Shown piece by piece: positions 1-8,443 of a stretch of DNA of 64,000 nt. Location of the stretch: assembly GCA_965284365.1 (NCBI GenBank), contig OZ260079.1, positions 3,348,001 through 3,412,000 on the forward strand. Direction: 5' to 3'. The translations under genes were made by a program, and so were the position numbers. Under the pieces are notes generated by a model. That model did no database searches and was not told the origin of the DNA. It worked only from the letters and a program-made list of their open reading frames with translations. The stretch is from Phragmitibacter sp965284365. GTDB lineage: Bacteria; Verrucomicrobiota; Verrucomicrobiia; Verrucomicrobiales; Verrucomicrobiaceae. The number at the start of each line of letters is the position of its first letter. Position 1 is the first letter of the stretch.

Positions 1-932
1 TGGATATTGACGATGCGATTGGCGAAGGTGGTGAGGAGGGGTTCCTTCACGACGCGCATGAATCCGGCGAGGACAACGACCTGGACGCCGTGGTGGATGA
101 GCTGGTCGCAGATCTCCTTCTGGGCATCGGCGGGGAGACGATTCGGATTGGGGCCGGGATTGACGTGCACGGCGGTGAGGCCAGCGGCGCGGGCTTTCTC
201 CAGGATGGGAGCGTCGGCGTTGTCGGAGATGACAACGCTGATGTGGGCGTTCAGGGTGCCGGCGGCGATGGCGCGCTGGATGGCTTCGAAGTTACTGCCG
301 CGGCCGGAACCGAGGACGCCGAGGCGGAGGGGGGCGTTGGGGTTGTCCAGAATGCCATCGTCTGTCTTGGTGCCAATGGCGGGGACGGCTCCGGGGGGCG
401 TGGAAGTATTGATGGGAGCAGCGGGGGTGTGGAGGCGCTCGAGGGTGGCGGTGGTGGATTTCCCGGGGACGATAGGGAGGATGGTGATCTGGGCGCCGAC
501 GGCTTCCAGGGCGGCGCGTTCCTCGGGGTTCAGGCTTGCGACGGTGTAGTCGCCGCCCTTTGTGTAGATGTGGGGGCGGATAGCCTCGATGAGGCTGGTG
601 GCGCGGGCATCGCTGAAGAGGACGATGGCATTGACGGACTCAAGGGCCATGAGGACTTCGGCGCGGTCGTCCTGGACATTGATGGGGCGGGTGGGGCCTT
701 TGAGGGCCTGGACGGAGGAATCGGAGTTCAGGCCGATGACGAGGGCGTTTCCGAGGTCGCGGGCCTGGCGGAGATATCGGACGTGGCCGACGTGGAGGAG
801 ATCGAAGCAGCCGTTCGTGAAGACGAGTTTCTGTCCGTCGGCGTCGAGTTGGTCACGCCAGGCGCGGACGGCTTCCACGGAGGTGAAGTAGTTCGGCGTG
901 GGGGGAGATTCAGACTTAGGCTCGGCGGACAT
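1..932 (-). CDS. Fused RfaE/HldE-type cytidylyltransferase-like domain and phosphoribosylglycinamide formyltransferase (PurN), 3' end off the window
   Basis: The frame is open from an ATG at 932 to the left edge (310 complete codons). Residues about 15-165 form a nucleotidyltransferase like the C-terminal domain of HldE/RfaE: TNGCFDLLHVGH with the HxGH nucleotide-binding motif at 47-50, then KGGDY near 125-129. After a Pro/Thr-rich linker (about 168-200), residues 202 onward match glycinamide ribonucleotide formyltransferase: GSGRGSN (208-214), AGFMRVV (289-295) and NRIVNI at 305-310, just where the catalytic Asn-x-His lies in PurN; the His codon is cut by the edge. PurN carries out the third step of purine synthesis, while the first domain activates a sugar or similar phosphate with a nucleotide. 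About half of PurN is visible. The fusion is seen directly in one continuous frame; the substrate of the first domain is not determined. Confidence 0.88.
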   Translation of the reverse strand, partial: MSAEPKSESPPTPNYFTSVEAVRAWRDQLDADGQKLVFTNGCFDLLHVGHVRYLRQARDLGNALVIGLNSDSSVQALKGPTRPINVQDDRAEVLMALESVNAIVLFSDARATSLIEAIRPHIYTKGGDYTVASLNPEERAALEAVGAQITILPIVPGKSTTATLERLHTPAAPINTSTPPGAVPAIGTKTDDGILDNPNAPLRLGVLGSGRGSNFEAIQRAIAAGTLNAHISVVISDNADAPILEKARAAGLTAVHVNPGPNPNRLPADAQKEICDQLIHHGVQVVVLAGFMRVVKEPLLTTFANRIVNI

Positions 933-1116
933 GAGAGGGGTTTAGTATGGGAGGACGGAGGGGGGATGCAAGCGGGGAGAGGTGGGTTGGTCGGTCGCTC
1001 GGAGGCGCGGCGTTGTGGCGGTTGGCGAAGTCTCTTTCTTCTCACACGAAGCCACAAAGGCACGAAGGTGGAATACGGCGGGATGTGTCTTTGGGAAGTG
1101 ATGGGTGATGGGTGCG

Positions 1117-1154
1117 GCCGGACGAGTTTGGAAACTCGTCCTACGGCGTCCGGC
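1117..1154. repeat. Nested palindrome, REP-like
   Basis: An inner palindrome at 1120-1141 has arms GGACGAGTTT and AAACTCGTCC separated by GG. Outer arms GCCGGACG (1117-1124) and CGTCCGGC (1147-1154) also pair. The core AACTCGTCC recurs at 17449-17457, which suggests a small dispersed palindromic family. Confidence 0.5.
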
Positions 1155-1204
1155 TTTACGTGAAGTGTGGGGGTTGGGAAGCCCGGGGGAAGTACGGGAG
1201 TGAT

Positions 1205-1222
1205 GCCAACGAGGACGTTGGC
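1205..1222. repeat. Short hairpin GCCAACG-AGGA-CGTTGGC
   Basis: Perfect 7-bp arms around a 4-nt loop, in the non-coding stretch downstream of the ABC transporter gene. It has no U-tract on the minus strand, so it is not an ordinary intrinsic terminator; it may belong to the same intergenic repeat family as its neighbour. Confidence 0.4.
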
Positions 1223-1340
1223 GTTCCCAGGGGTCGGCGCTTTTTGCTTTACGTTGGGAAACGCAGTCGTGGAGGTGTACGGCGGTGAGGCCGTGCGGGA
1301 CGCCCGGCACCACGTGGAAGGTCGGGGGTGGATACTTATT

Positions 1341-3056
1341 TTAAGCCATGAGGCTGGTGCGGCAGAGGCCGGCGTAGAGGCCGTTTTGGGCGAGGAGTTC
1401 GTCGTGGGTGCCGTTTTCGACGATGCGGCCTTTTTCCAGGACGTAGATGCGGTCGGCGTTGCGGACGGTGCTGAGGCGGTGGGCGATGACGAAGTTCGTG
1501 CGGCGCTGCATGAGCTGGTCGAGGGCGGCCTGGATCTGGCGCTCGGTTTCGGTGTCGACGCTGGCGGTGGCTTCGTCGAGGAGGAGGATGGGGGGATTGC
1601 GCAGGAGGGCGCGGGCGATGGAGACGCGCTGCTTTTCGCCGACGCTGAGTTTGATGCCGCGTTCGCCGACTTTGGTGTCGAGGCCATCGGGGAGGGCAGA
1701 GACGAAGTCTTTGGCATTTGCATTGGAGAGGGCCTGCCAGAGTTCTTCGTCGGTAGCGTCGCGTTTGCCGATCTGGAGGTTCTCGCGGACAGTGCCGTTG
1801 AAGAGGAAGCTTTCCTGGGTGACGTAGCCGATGCTACGCCGGAGCCAAGATTTTTGCAGGTCTTTCACGGAGACGCCGTCGAGGGTGAGGGTGCCGCTGT
1901 CGTGCTCGTAGAAGCGGGTGAGGAGATTGATGAGGGTGCTCTTTCCGGCACCGGTGGGGCCGACGAGGGCGATGGTTTGACCGGGGAGGGCTTCGATGGA
2001 GATGTCCTTCACGGTGGGCTGACTGCCGTAAGCGAAGCTGACGTTTTCGTACTTCACGTGGCCCTGGATGGTGGGGAGGATCTGGCCGACATTGAGGTCT
2101 GGCTCCTCCTCGGAGTCGAGGATTTCGAAGACGCGCTCGCCGGCGCTGCGGCCGGCCTGGAAGAGCTGATTGAGCTGGTGAAGCTGTCCGGCGGGTTCGT
2201 AGAAGAAGCGGAGGAGGAGGAGCATCATGGCGAGTTCGCCGGGTTCGATGCGCTTCTCATAAAGAGCGCGGCCGCCGACCCAGAGGACGAGGATGAAGCC
2301 GATATTCCCGATGAAGTTCATGCCGGGCCGGTAGACGGACCAGACGCGCATAACGTGGAGGGTGGCGCGACGGAGGGAGTCGGAGAAAAGATTGAACCGG
2401 GTATGCTCCTCGTGCTCCATGGCGTAGGCTTTGATCTGGCGCATGCCGGCGACGTTATCGTGGAGGAGGGAGTTCATGGCGCTGCTGGCGCGGCGGACGT
2501 GGCGGTGGCGGCTGCCGGCGGTGAGGGTGTAGGCGAGAGCGCCGATGACGAGCAGGGGAATGGGCGCCATGGCGATGAGGGCCAGTTGGGCATTCGTCTG
2601 GAACATGAGGACGCCGACGAAGATGAGCTGAAGGATGGCGATGACGCCCTGCTCGAGACCATCGATGAGGACGCGCTCGACGGCTGGGATGTCCTCAGAG
2701 ACAGTGGTCATGATGTCGCCGGTGGGGCGATTGTCGAACCAGCGGAGAGGGAGGCGCTGGAGGCGCTCGTAGAGATCGCTGCGCAGGTCATAGATGACGA
2801 GCTGCTCGAAGGTGTTGTTGAGCTGGATGCGGAGGCTATTGAGGAAGTCCTGGAGAAAATAAGCGCCGAGGGCGAGGAGGATGAGGCCGGCGAGGCGGTC
2901 CATCTGGCCTTTCGGAATGACAACGTCCATGATCTCCCGCGTGACGCTGGGGAAGACAAGGATCATGAGGGTGCCGAGGATGGCGCAGGTGAGCTGCGCA
3001 ACGGCCATCCAGGGATAGCGGCGGACGTAGGAAAAGACGCGGATGATGGTGCGCAT
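1341..3056 (-). CDS. MsbA-like ABC exporter (fused transmembrane and ATPase domains)
   Basis: A 571-residue half-transporter of the type that works as a homodimer and exports lipids or lipid-linked sugars. Membrane segments occupy residues about 18-310. The ATPase domain follows, with Walker A GPTGAGKS (366-373), Q-loop Gln414, signature LSVGEKQR (470-477; the usual LSGGQ is altered), Walker B ILLLDEAT (490-497) and H-loop His526. The frame stays open upstream to 3260, but MRTIIRVFSYVRRYPW at 3056 is a typical MsbA-type beginning, so that start was chosen. It lies beyond the distal end of the polysaccharide cluster and on the same strand, so a role in envelope lipid export is plausible but not shown. 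Confidence 0.88.
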   Translation of the reverse strand: MRTIIRVFSYVRRYPWMAVAQLTCAILGTLMILVFPSVTREIMDVVIPKGQMDRLAGLILLALGAYFLQDFLNSLRIQLNNTFEQLVIYDLRSDLYERLQRLPLRWFDNRPTGDIMTTVSEDIPAVERVLIDGLEQGVIAILQLIFVGVLMFQTNAQLALIAMAPIPLLVIGALAYTLTAGSRHRHVRRASSAMNSLLHDNVAGMRQIKAYAMEHEEHTRFNLFSDSLRRATLHVMRVWSVYRPGMNFIGNIGFILVLWVGGRALYEKRIEPGELAMMLLLLRFFYEPAGQLHQLNQLFQAGRSAGERVFEILDSEEEPDLNVGQILPTIQGHVKYENVSFAYGSQPTVKDISIEALPGQTIALVGPTGAGKSTLINLLTRFYEHDSGTLTLDGVSVKDLQKSWLRRSIGYVTQESFLFNGTVRENLQIGKRDATDEELWQALSNANAKDFVSALPDGLDTKVGERGIKLSVGEKQRVSIARALLRNPPILLLDEATASVDTETERQIQAALDQLMQRRTNFVIAHRLSTVRNADRIYVLEKGRIVENGTHDELLAQNGLYAGLCRTSLMA

Positions 3057-3265
3057 GTAAGAAGGCGAGCGGACGTGAGGGAGGGAGGAGGCGGGAGTGA
3101 TGCCGTGCCGGGTGAGGGCCGAATCAGGGGAGTACGATACGTGCCGCAAATCCCGGAAGATGAAAGGGGATGATGCGTTGCGTATGGAACTTGCTGGCTT
3201 TATCTTCGAAGACGTGCGCCAAACATCAGCAGAGAGGTCAATAAGCAAGCCAACAGTCAAAGCCT

Positions 3266-4084
3266 ATGGAATCGCTCAAACTCAAGAAAGGCCGGGCCTG
3301 GGCCGAGATGTATCTGCACGGGGCGCATGTGACACGGGTGGAGATGGGCGGTGAGCCGCTGATCTTTCTGAGTGAGAAGGCGGTGTTCGCGGAAGGAGAG
3401 CCGATCCGTGGCGGCATACCGGTATGCTTTCCGTGGTTCGGGCCGAACAAGACGAATGCGAGTCTGCCGTCGCATGGATTTGCGCGCACGCGGGAGTGGC
3501 GGCTGGTGGATCGCGGAGAGGATTTTGCCGTGATGACGCTGAAGTCTGATGCCAAATCGCGGGCGATGTGGCCGCATGAATTTGAGGCGGTGTATCGGGT
3601 GCAGTTGCTAGAGGATGCGCTGTTGTTGGATTTCCATGTGACGAATGTGGGCAGCACGGCTTTCAAGGTGGAGACGGCGCTGCATACGTATTTCGCGGTG
3701 AGCAATGTGCGCCGGGTCAGTGTGGAGGGACTGGACGGGAAGACGTATATCGATCAACTCGATGGGAAGGCGCGGAAGACCCAACAAGGTGATGTGACGT
3801 TCGAAGGGGAGGTGGATCGGGATTATTTGAATGCACCGGGGCCGGTGCGGCTGCGCGATGGTGATGGACGCGCGATTCGGATCACGGGTGAGGAAGGATG
3901 CCGGAGCACGGTGGTGTGGAATCCGTGGGTGGCGAAGTCGAAGGTGCTGAAGGATCTGGGGGATGAGGAGTGGCCGAAGTTTGTGTGTGTTGAGTCGGGC
4001 TTTATCGAGGATGATGCGGTCACGCTGGAGGCGGGGGAGGAGCATCGGTTATTGGTGGAGGTGGTTTTGACGCGGGAAGAGTAG
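3266..4084 (+). CDS. D-hexose-6-phosphate mutarotase-like protein (YeaD family)
   Basis: 272 residues, the normal size for YeaD-type aldose-1-epimerase-like enzymes, which interconvert anomers of glucose 6-phosphate. Diagnostic stretches are RGGIPVCFPWFG (48-59), SHGFAR (69-74) and a later ETALHTYF region carrying the expected active-site His. It is soluble with no signal peptide. It is the only plus-strand gene in the left 40 kb and diverges from the ABC exporter gene, with about 210 bp between the two start codons. Confidence 0.85.
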   Translation: MESLKLKKGRAWAEMYLHGAHVTRVEMGGEPLIFLSEKAVFAEGEPIRGGIPVCFPWFGPNKTNASLPSHGFARTREWRLVDRGEDFAVMTLKSDAKSRAMWPHEFEAVYRVQLLEDALLLDFHVTNVGSTAFKVETALHTYFAVSNVRRVSVEGLDGKTYIDQLDGKARKTQQGDVTFEGEVDRDYLNAPGPVRLRDGDGRAIRITGEEGCRSTVVWNPWVAKSKVLKDLGDEEWPKFVCVESGFIEDDAVTLEAGEEHRLLVEVVLTREE

Positions 4085-4417
4085 GGGGAGGGAGTTTGAA
4101 GTTTGAAGTGTCAAGTTCCAAGAGTGATGGACACGAAGGTGCGGGTGGGGGTTTGTTGTGGGGCGAAAGGGGGTCGTGAGTGGAGATGGGGTTAGGATTC
4201 ACCGCGAAGGCGCGAAGTTTGGAAGGGTTTATGGGAGAGTGAGAAACGTTGAAGACGCGCTGCGAGGCCCGACGAAGGAGGAGCACACGAAGGTTTTGAG
4301 GGACGAAGTTTTGGCGCAAAAAAAGACGGCCTGGAGTTGGCCGTCTGGGTGGAGAGATTGAGGGTGGGGTGTTCTGTGTTTTTTGGGTGCTTTTGTTTGT
4401 TTGAGAGTGAGCTGTTC
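4085..4417. other. Convergent intergenic stretch
   Basis: 333 bases between two converging genes. It contains a tandem GTTTGAAGTTTGAAGTG near 4094-4110, degenerate CGCGAAGGCGCGAAG-type phrases near 4201-4217, and the terminator listed at 4318-4346. No gene was recognised. Confidence 0.5.
4318..4346 (-). terminator. Intrinsic terminator of the polysaccharide cluster
   Basis: Read on the minus strand, arms AGACGGCC and GGCCGTCT (8 bp, 7-nt loop) are followed directly by a run of at least seven T. It lies about 70 bases past the stop of the O-antigen ligase gene, at the downstream end of the minus-strand cluster. Confidence 0.8.
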
Positions 4418-6922
4418 TCAGGTGCCGGCGAGGTTGGCGGCCTGGAGGTAGAGGCGGATTTGTTCCCAGGCTTTGGTGTACTCCTGCTTGCGCGCGTAAA
4501 TGGCGGCTTTTTCGTAGAGGAGGAGGCTCGAGGGATTGGGGGTTTCGCTGAGCGTGTTGAGTGTGGAAAGGGCATCGTCTGTAAGCCCCTGTTCTTTTTG
4601 CATGGAGTAGAGTTCGAGGCCGCGCGCGGTGTCTTGTGGGTTCTGCAAGAAATGCAGACGAGCAGTGGAGAGCGGGACTTTGCCTGATGCGGGTGGGATG
4701 TAGGGTGGCTGGATATTGTCTCTGGCGAGTTCGTAGGCGTCTTTGTAGTTTCCGTCGAGGGCGTGCATCTCTGCGATGACGCTCCAACTGCTGCGCCGCC
4801 AGTCTGGCTGAGCTTCGAATCGCTTCATGAGAGAGTCGCGATCCCCGACGAGGAGCCAGCGGCGGAACAGGTTGGTCCGCTCTACGGGGGTGAAGTTTGA
4901 AAGGGTGGGGTATTGGCTGAGGAAGATGGCGAGTTCCTTTTTAAATTCATCGCCGATGCAATTGAGCAGGAACATCAGTTGCAGTTTGGGATCGCCTTCA
5001 GCGAGCGCGCGGACGGCGGGGCGAATGGCTGGGTAGACGTTGGAATTGCCGAGGGCGTTTTCGTAGATGTATTGGCTGCGGCTGTAGTCACGCTGGATGG
5101 CCTCCCGCCAGGCTGGCACGGCGAGTTCGGGCTGGTAGCGAAGCCAGATTTGCGCTTCGTCTTCGCAGACGCGTGAGAGGGCAGGCTCCAGGCGGCGAGC
5201 GCGATTGAAGTCGGTGAGCGCAGAGAGGGCAGGGTAACCGAGGCGAAGTTTGAGTTCGGCGCGTGTGCTGTACCACAACCAGCGGAGGGGCTGAATGGCG
5301 ATGGCTTGATTCAGCTCTTCCAAGGCGCTGGCGTTATCGCCATTTCCGGTGTGCTGGTTCGCCGCGCGGATATATTGTTTGGCCAAGCTTTCGCTGGGTA
5401 TGAGCGGGCGACCCGCGGCGAGGCTAAGCCAGAGCACAGAGGCGGTGAGGCAGAGGAGACCGGCGACCATGGAAGGGATCGGGCTCATGGTATGTAAGGC
5501 AGGGGTGCTTTTGCGAGGCCGCAATGCCAAGCCTGCCAAGAGTGCGGCGGATGTCGCGATGCCGATCCCATGCATGGGGGTATCCATGATGCTGTGAAGA
5601 GCGATGAGGATGACACCGATGGCGGCGGCATTGCGCAGGCGCTTGTCTTTGCGCCCGCGGCTGCCGGACGAGGTCTTGAGCTTGAAGAGAAACAACAAGA
5701 CGACGAAACCAAAGAGGGCCAGGAGGAAAGCAGGTATGCCGTTTTCCGTCATGAACCAGAGCCAACTGCTTTCTGGGTGTCGACTGCGGGCAAAGTAATC
5801 GGTAGATTCGCGGACGGCGTTAAAGACGTCGTTGAAGTTGCCCAGGCCGATGCCGAGCAATGAGTGCTGCTCCGCGAGTCCGAGCGTTTCGTTATAAATT
5901 TGCAGGCGGCCGTCCATAGCGACGGTGGACGCGAGGCTGCCGCCCTCCGTGAAGCGATTGACGATGGTTTTTCCATACACCAGGAGGAGGGCTGTGGCCA
6001 TGAGCAGGACCGAGACGGAGATGGCGATGCGCCGCATGGAGCCTTTGCGAAAGGTGGCGGTGAGCATCCAAGAGCCGAGTCCGACGAAGAGTAGGACGAC
6101 ACCCGCGCGGGAAGTGTTGAGCACCACGACCGCAAAAGAAGGTATTGCCGCAGCACAATAGAGGAGCCAGGAGGCCCGCTGGCGGCGGAGGGCATCATAC
6201 GCGGTGGCAAAGGCAAGGACGGTGCAGACGACGGCCAGGGTGGAGAAGTGATTGCGATTGGGGAAAGGGCCGAAGTAGGGCATGGCCCATTCGCCGATCC
6301 AAAGCTTCGGCATGGAGAGGCCGCGGAGTTGCAGGATCGCGGCGTAAAGACAGATGGCAGAGGACAACAAGACAAAGCGCTGCAAGACCTGGCGGCGTTC
6401 CCGTTCGCCGAAGCCGCGGCCGAGGCAATAGCCCAGCCAGATGACGCCTACGCCGAGCAGCATCCAGCATTCGAGGCTGACCCATGGCTGGTACGAGTTC
6501 ATGGTGCCGAGGGGAATGCCGAAGTCGGCTTCCATGCTTTGACGCCAGAGAGGCTTACCCGTGAGACTGACGGGAAGAAAGGCGCCGAGGCAGCAGAGCA
6601 AGGAAAGCAGGATGGGAAGATAGGCCAACCAGGGAGGGGTGGATCGCGCGGGCAGTATGATGCAGGACAGACCGATAAGGCCCGTGATAAGAGCAAGGGT
6701 CCAAGGTTCCTGACTGCCGCAAAGCGTGATAGCCAGGATGGGCACGAGGACAATGGCCCAAGATCGCAGCGAGGTGGCCGTGGAGGAGCGGCGAGGCAGT
6801 CCGGCTGACTCGATTTCTACTTCTGAATCCAGTTCATCCGCATCCGTATCCTCATCCATGAGGGAGGAGGCCTCAGTGGGTAGACCTTTGGGCGGTGGAG
6901 ATTCTTTGACCGGTCGGGGCAT
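4418..6922 (-). CDS. O-antigen ligase/polymerase family membrane protein with C-terminal TPR-like region
   Basis: 834 residues. Residues 1-50 are Pro-rich then very acidic (MDEDTDADELDSEVEIES) and probably cytoplasmic. About 55-490 hold many hydrophobic membrane segments with a Wzy/WaaL-type core, including the periplasmic loop and the GIGLGNFNDVF region typical of Wzy_C proteins. Residues about 505-834 are soluble and helical with TPR-like spacing (for example ASALEELNQAIAIQPLRWLWY). These proteins join or polymerise lipid-linked glycans at the periplasmic face. It is the last gene of the cluster before the terminator. The long TPR tail is unusual compared with WaaL (about 400 residues) and may serve in protein contacts. 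Confidence 0.8.
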   Translation of the reverse strand: MPRPVKESPPPKGLPTEASSLMDEDTDADELDSEVEIESAGLPRRSSTATSLRSWAIVLVPILAITLCGSQEPWTLALITGLIGLSCIILPARSTPPWLAYLPILLSLLCCLGAFLPVSLTGKPLWRQSMEADFGIPLGTMNSYQPWVSLECWMLLGVGVIWLGYCLGRGFGERERRQVLQRFVLLSSAICLYAAILQLRGLSMPKLWIGEWAMPYFGPFPNRNHFSTLAVVCTVLAFATAYDALRRQRASWLLYCAAAIPSFAVVVLNTSRAGVVLLFVGLGSWMLTATFRKGSMRRIAISVSVLLMATALLLVYGKTIVNRFTEGGSLASTVAMDGRLQIYNETLGLAEQHSLLGIGLGNFNDVFNAVRESTDYFARSRHPESSWLWFMTENGIPAFLLALFGFVVLLFLFKLKTSSGSRGRKDKRLRNAAAIGVILIALHSIMDTPMHGIGIATSAALLAGLALRPRKSTPALHTMSPIPSMVAGLLCLTASVLWLSLAAGRPLIPSESLAKQYIRAANQHTGNGDNASALEELNQAIAIQPLRWLWYSTRAELKLRLGYPALSALTDFNRARRLEPALSRVCEDEAQIWLRYQPELAVPAWREAIQRDYSRSQYIYENALGNSNVYPAIRPAVRALAEGDPKLQLMFLLNCIGDEFKKELAIFLSQYPTLSNFTPVERTNLFRRWLLVGDRDSLMKRFEAQPDWRRSSWSVIAEMHALDGNYKDAYELARDNIQPPYIPPASGKVPLSTARLHFLQNPQDTARGLELYSMQKEQGLTDDALSTLNTLSETPNPSSLLLYEKAAIYARKQEYTKAWEQIRLYLQAANLAGT

Positions 6923-6969
6923 GCGTACGGGTAAAATCGCAGGAATGGCGTCAGAGCCGTGTGTAAATA

Positions 6970-8388
6970 TCAGACCACAAAGGCGCTAGTGGCGGCCGGG
7001 TCAACATTGGCGGCATACTTTAGGGAGGTTAGCCGTCCCCACCGTTCGTGGGCGAGTCTGATGGGCGCTGCAAAAGTATCGAGCTTGGCGAGCCAGAGAG
7101 CTTCCATGGAGGCGTCATCTGGAATGTAGAGATGCACGCTCTCTTTGGCGGGAAGGGGAACGGAGACGGCCCGGAAGCCAAGTGCGGATTCCTTGCGCAG
7201 GCCGGAACGGGTGAGCGCGAGATCCATGAGAGGAAGGAATTCTTCAAGGGAGCCACAGCGTTCCACCTCCCACTCCAGGACCCTAGCATAAGTTGAAGTG
7301 TAAAGCATGGAGCGGCGGCGCGCGAGAGCGGTATTGAGTTGGGCCCGGACGTCGCGCCAGCTCTTAACGTAGCCGAGGTAACGGGCCAAGCCCAAGCCGA
7401 GCAGCATGACAGCGGTGCCAGCGATGGGGAGCGACAGGCCGCGGCTCCAGAAGATGCTGATGCCAAAAATGCTAAGCACGAGGCAAACGGAATACAAGGC
7501 GACGAGAGCCTTGGCCTTGCTGAAGCCAAGGAGGATGAGGCGGTGGTGGATGTGCTCCGCGTCTGCTTTGAAGATGGGGATGCCCCGGATGGCCCTCCGC
7601 ATGATAGCGAAGAAAGTATCCAGAATGGGCACGCCCAAGGCGACGAGCATGACCATGAGCGCGGCAACGACGGAGCCTTTGTAAGAGCAGGATAGCGATG
7701 CGGACGCGATGAAAAAGCCAATGAGATAGGCGCCGCCATCGCCCAGGAAAATGCGTGCCGGAGGGAAATTAAAAAAGAGGAAGCCTGCCAGCGCGCCACC
7801 CATGACGGTGGCCATGAGGGCGACATCCGGCCGGAAGGAGAAGTGACCCACGAGGGCGAGGGTGATGCACAGGAACATACCGAAGCCGGTGGCCAAGCCA
7901 TCCATCCCATCGATGAGGTTGATGATGTTCGGGATCGCAACGAGCCACATGACAGTGAGCGGAAGACTCCACCAGCCGAGCGGGAAAGCGCCGCTGCCGA
8001 AGGGACTGCTCAAGGTGTCGATCGAGACGCCCATGGAGTAGAGGATAAGAGCGGCCCCGATCTGGCCGACGAGCTTCACTTTGGCACCGAGCGGCTTGAG
8101 GTCGTCCAGGAAGCCCACGAGGAAGACCAGCACATTGCAGGTCATGATGGGCATCCAGATACCGCGCAACTCCGGGGAACGAACGGAGAGCGCGATGAAG
8201 CCCGCGCAGAGCGCGAGGAAAATGGGGAGTCCGCCTAATCGAGAGACCGGCCGGTCGTGCTTTTTGCGATATTCATCGGGATGGTCAACACCGATGCCGC
8301 CCTTTCGCCAGAGGATGACGAGGGTGCCCCCCACGGCGATGGCGAGTGAGCCGAAGAAGAGATAAATGAATGTATCAAACTCCCACAT
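6970..8388 (-). CDS. WecA/MraY-type undecaprenyl-phosphate sugar-1-phosphate transferase with C-terminal extension
   Basis: 472 residues with a polytopic membrane core. Family motifs present are RPVSRLGGLPIF near 46-57, NLIDGMDGLATG in the middle with the catalytic Asp residues, FLGDGGAYLIGF, and the cytoplasmic AEHIHHRLILLGF loop. Such enzymes load a sugar-1-phosphate, often GlcNAc-1-P, onto undecaprenyl phosphate and so begin repeat-unit assembly. The core ends near residue 345; about 120 further residues form a soluble tail of unknown role. With wecB in the same cluster, GlcNAc or ManNAc chemistry is plausible. The exact sugar cannot be read from sequence. Confidence 0.88.
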   Translation of the reverse strand: MWEFDTFIYLFFGSLAIAVGGTLVILWRKGGIGVDHPDEYRKKHDRPVSRLGGLPIFLALCAGFIALSVRSPELRGIWMPIMTCNVLVFLVGFLDDLKPLGAKVKLVGQIGAALILYSMGVSIDTLSSPFGSGAFPLGWWSLPLTVMWLVAIPNIINLIDGMDGLATGFGMFLCITLALVGHFSFRPDVALMATVMGGALAGFLFFNFPPARIFLGDGGAYLIGFFIASASLSCSYKGSVVAALMVMLVALGVPILDTFFAIMRRAIRGIPIFKADAEHIHHRLILLGFSKAKALVALYSVCLVLSIFGISIFWSRGLSLPIAGTAVMLLGLGLARYLGYVKSWRDVRAQLNTALARRRSMLYTSTYARVLEWEVERCGSLEEFLPLMDLALTRSGLRKESALGFRAVSVPLPAKESVHLYIPDDASMEALWLAKLDTFAAPIRLAHERWGRLTSLKYAANVDPAATSAFVV

Positions 8389-8443
8389 GGAAATGGTCGA
8401 GGACGGGGGGCGCTATTTTGTACGAAGCAGCGCGCCTGTCAGC

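Larger units (their letters stand above)
933..1340. other. Non-coding stretch with short dispersed-type palindromes
   Basis: These 408 bases between two minus-strand genes hold no convincing gene. The stretch contains two short palindromes (listed separately) and a phrase of the type CACGAAGCCACAAAGGCACG near 1047-1066, which resembles the short degenerate 'cgaaggcacgaagg' motif seen again near 4201-4220. No clear promoter or U-tract terminator was found. Confidence 0.5.

Noticed and set aside
90..1163. Long Gly/Val/Ala-rich plus-strand frame
   Set aside because: It is the antisense of the fused nucleotidyltransferase-PurN gene and has the repetitive composition typical of high-GC shadows.
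2474..2959. Ser-rich minus-strand frames inside the exporter gene
   Set aside because: Same strand, other phase, Ser-rich low-complexity translation of codons of the real gene.
1167..3173. 668-codon plus-strand frame
   Set aside because: It lies antisense to the MsbA-like exporter, whose motifs are complete; the composition (Glu/Gly/Ala-rich) is an artefact.
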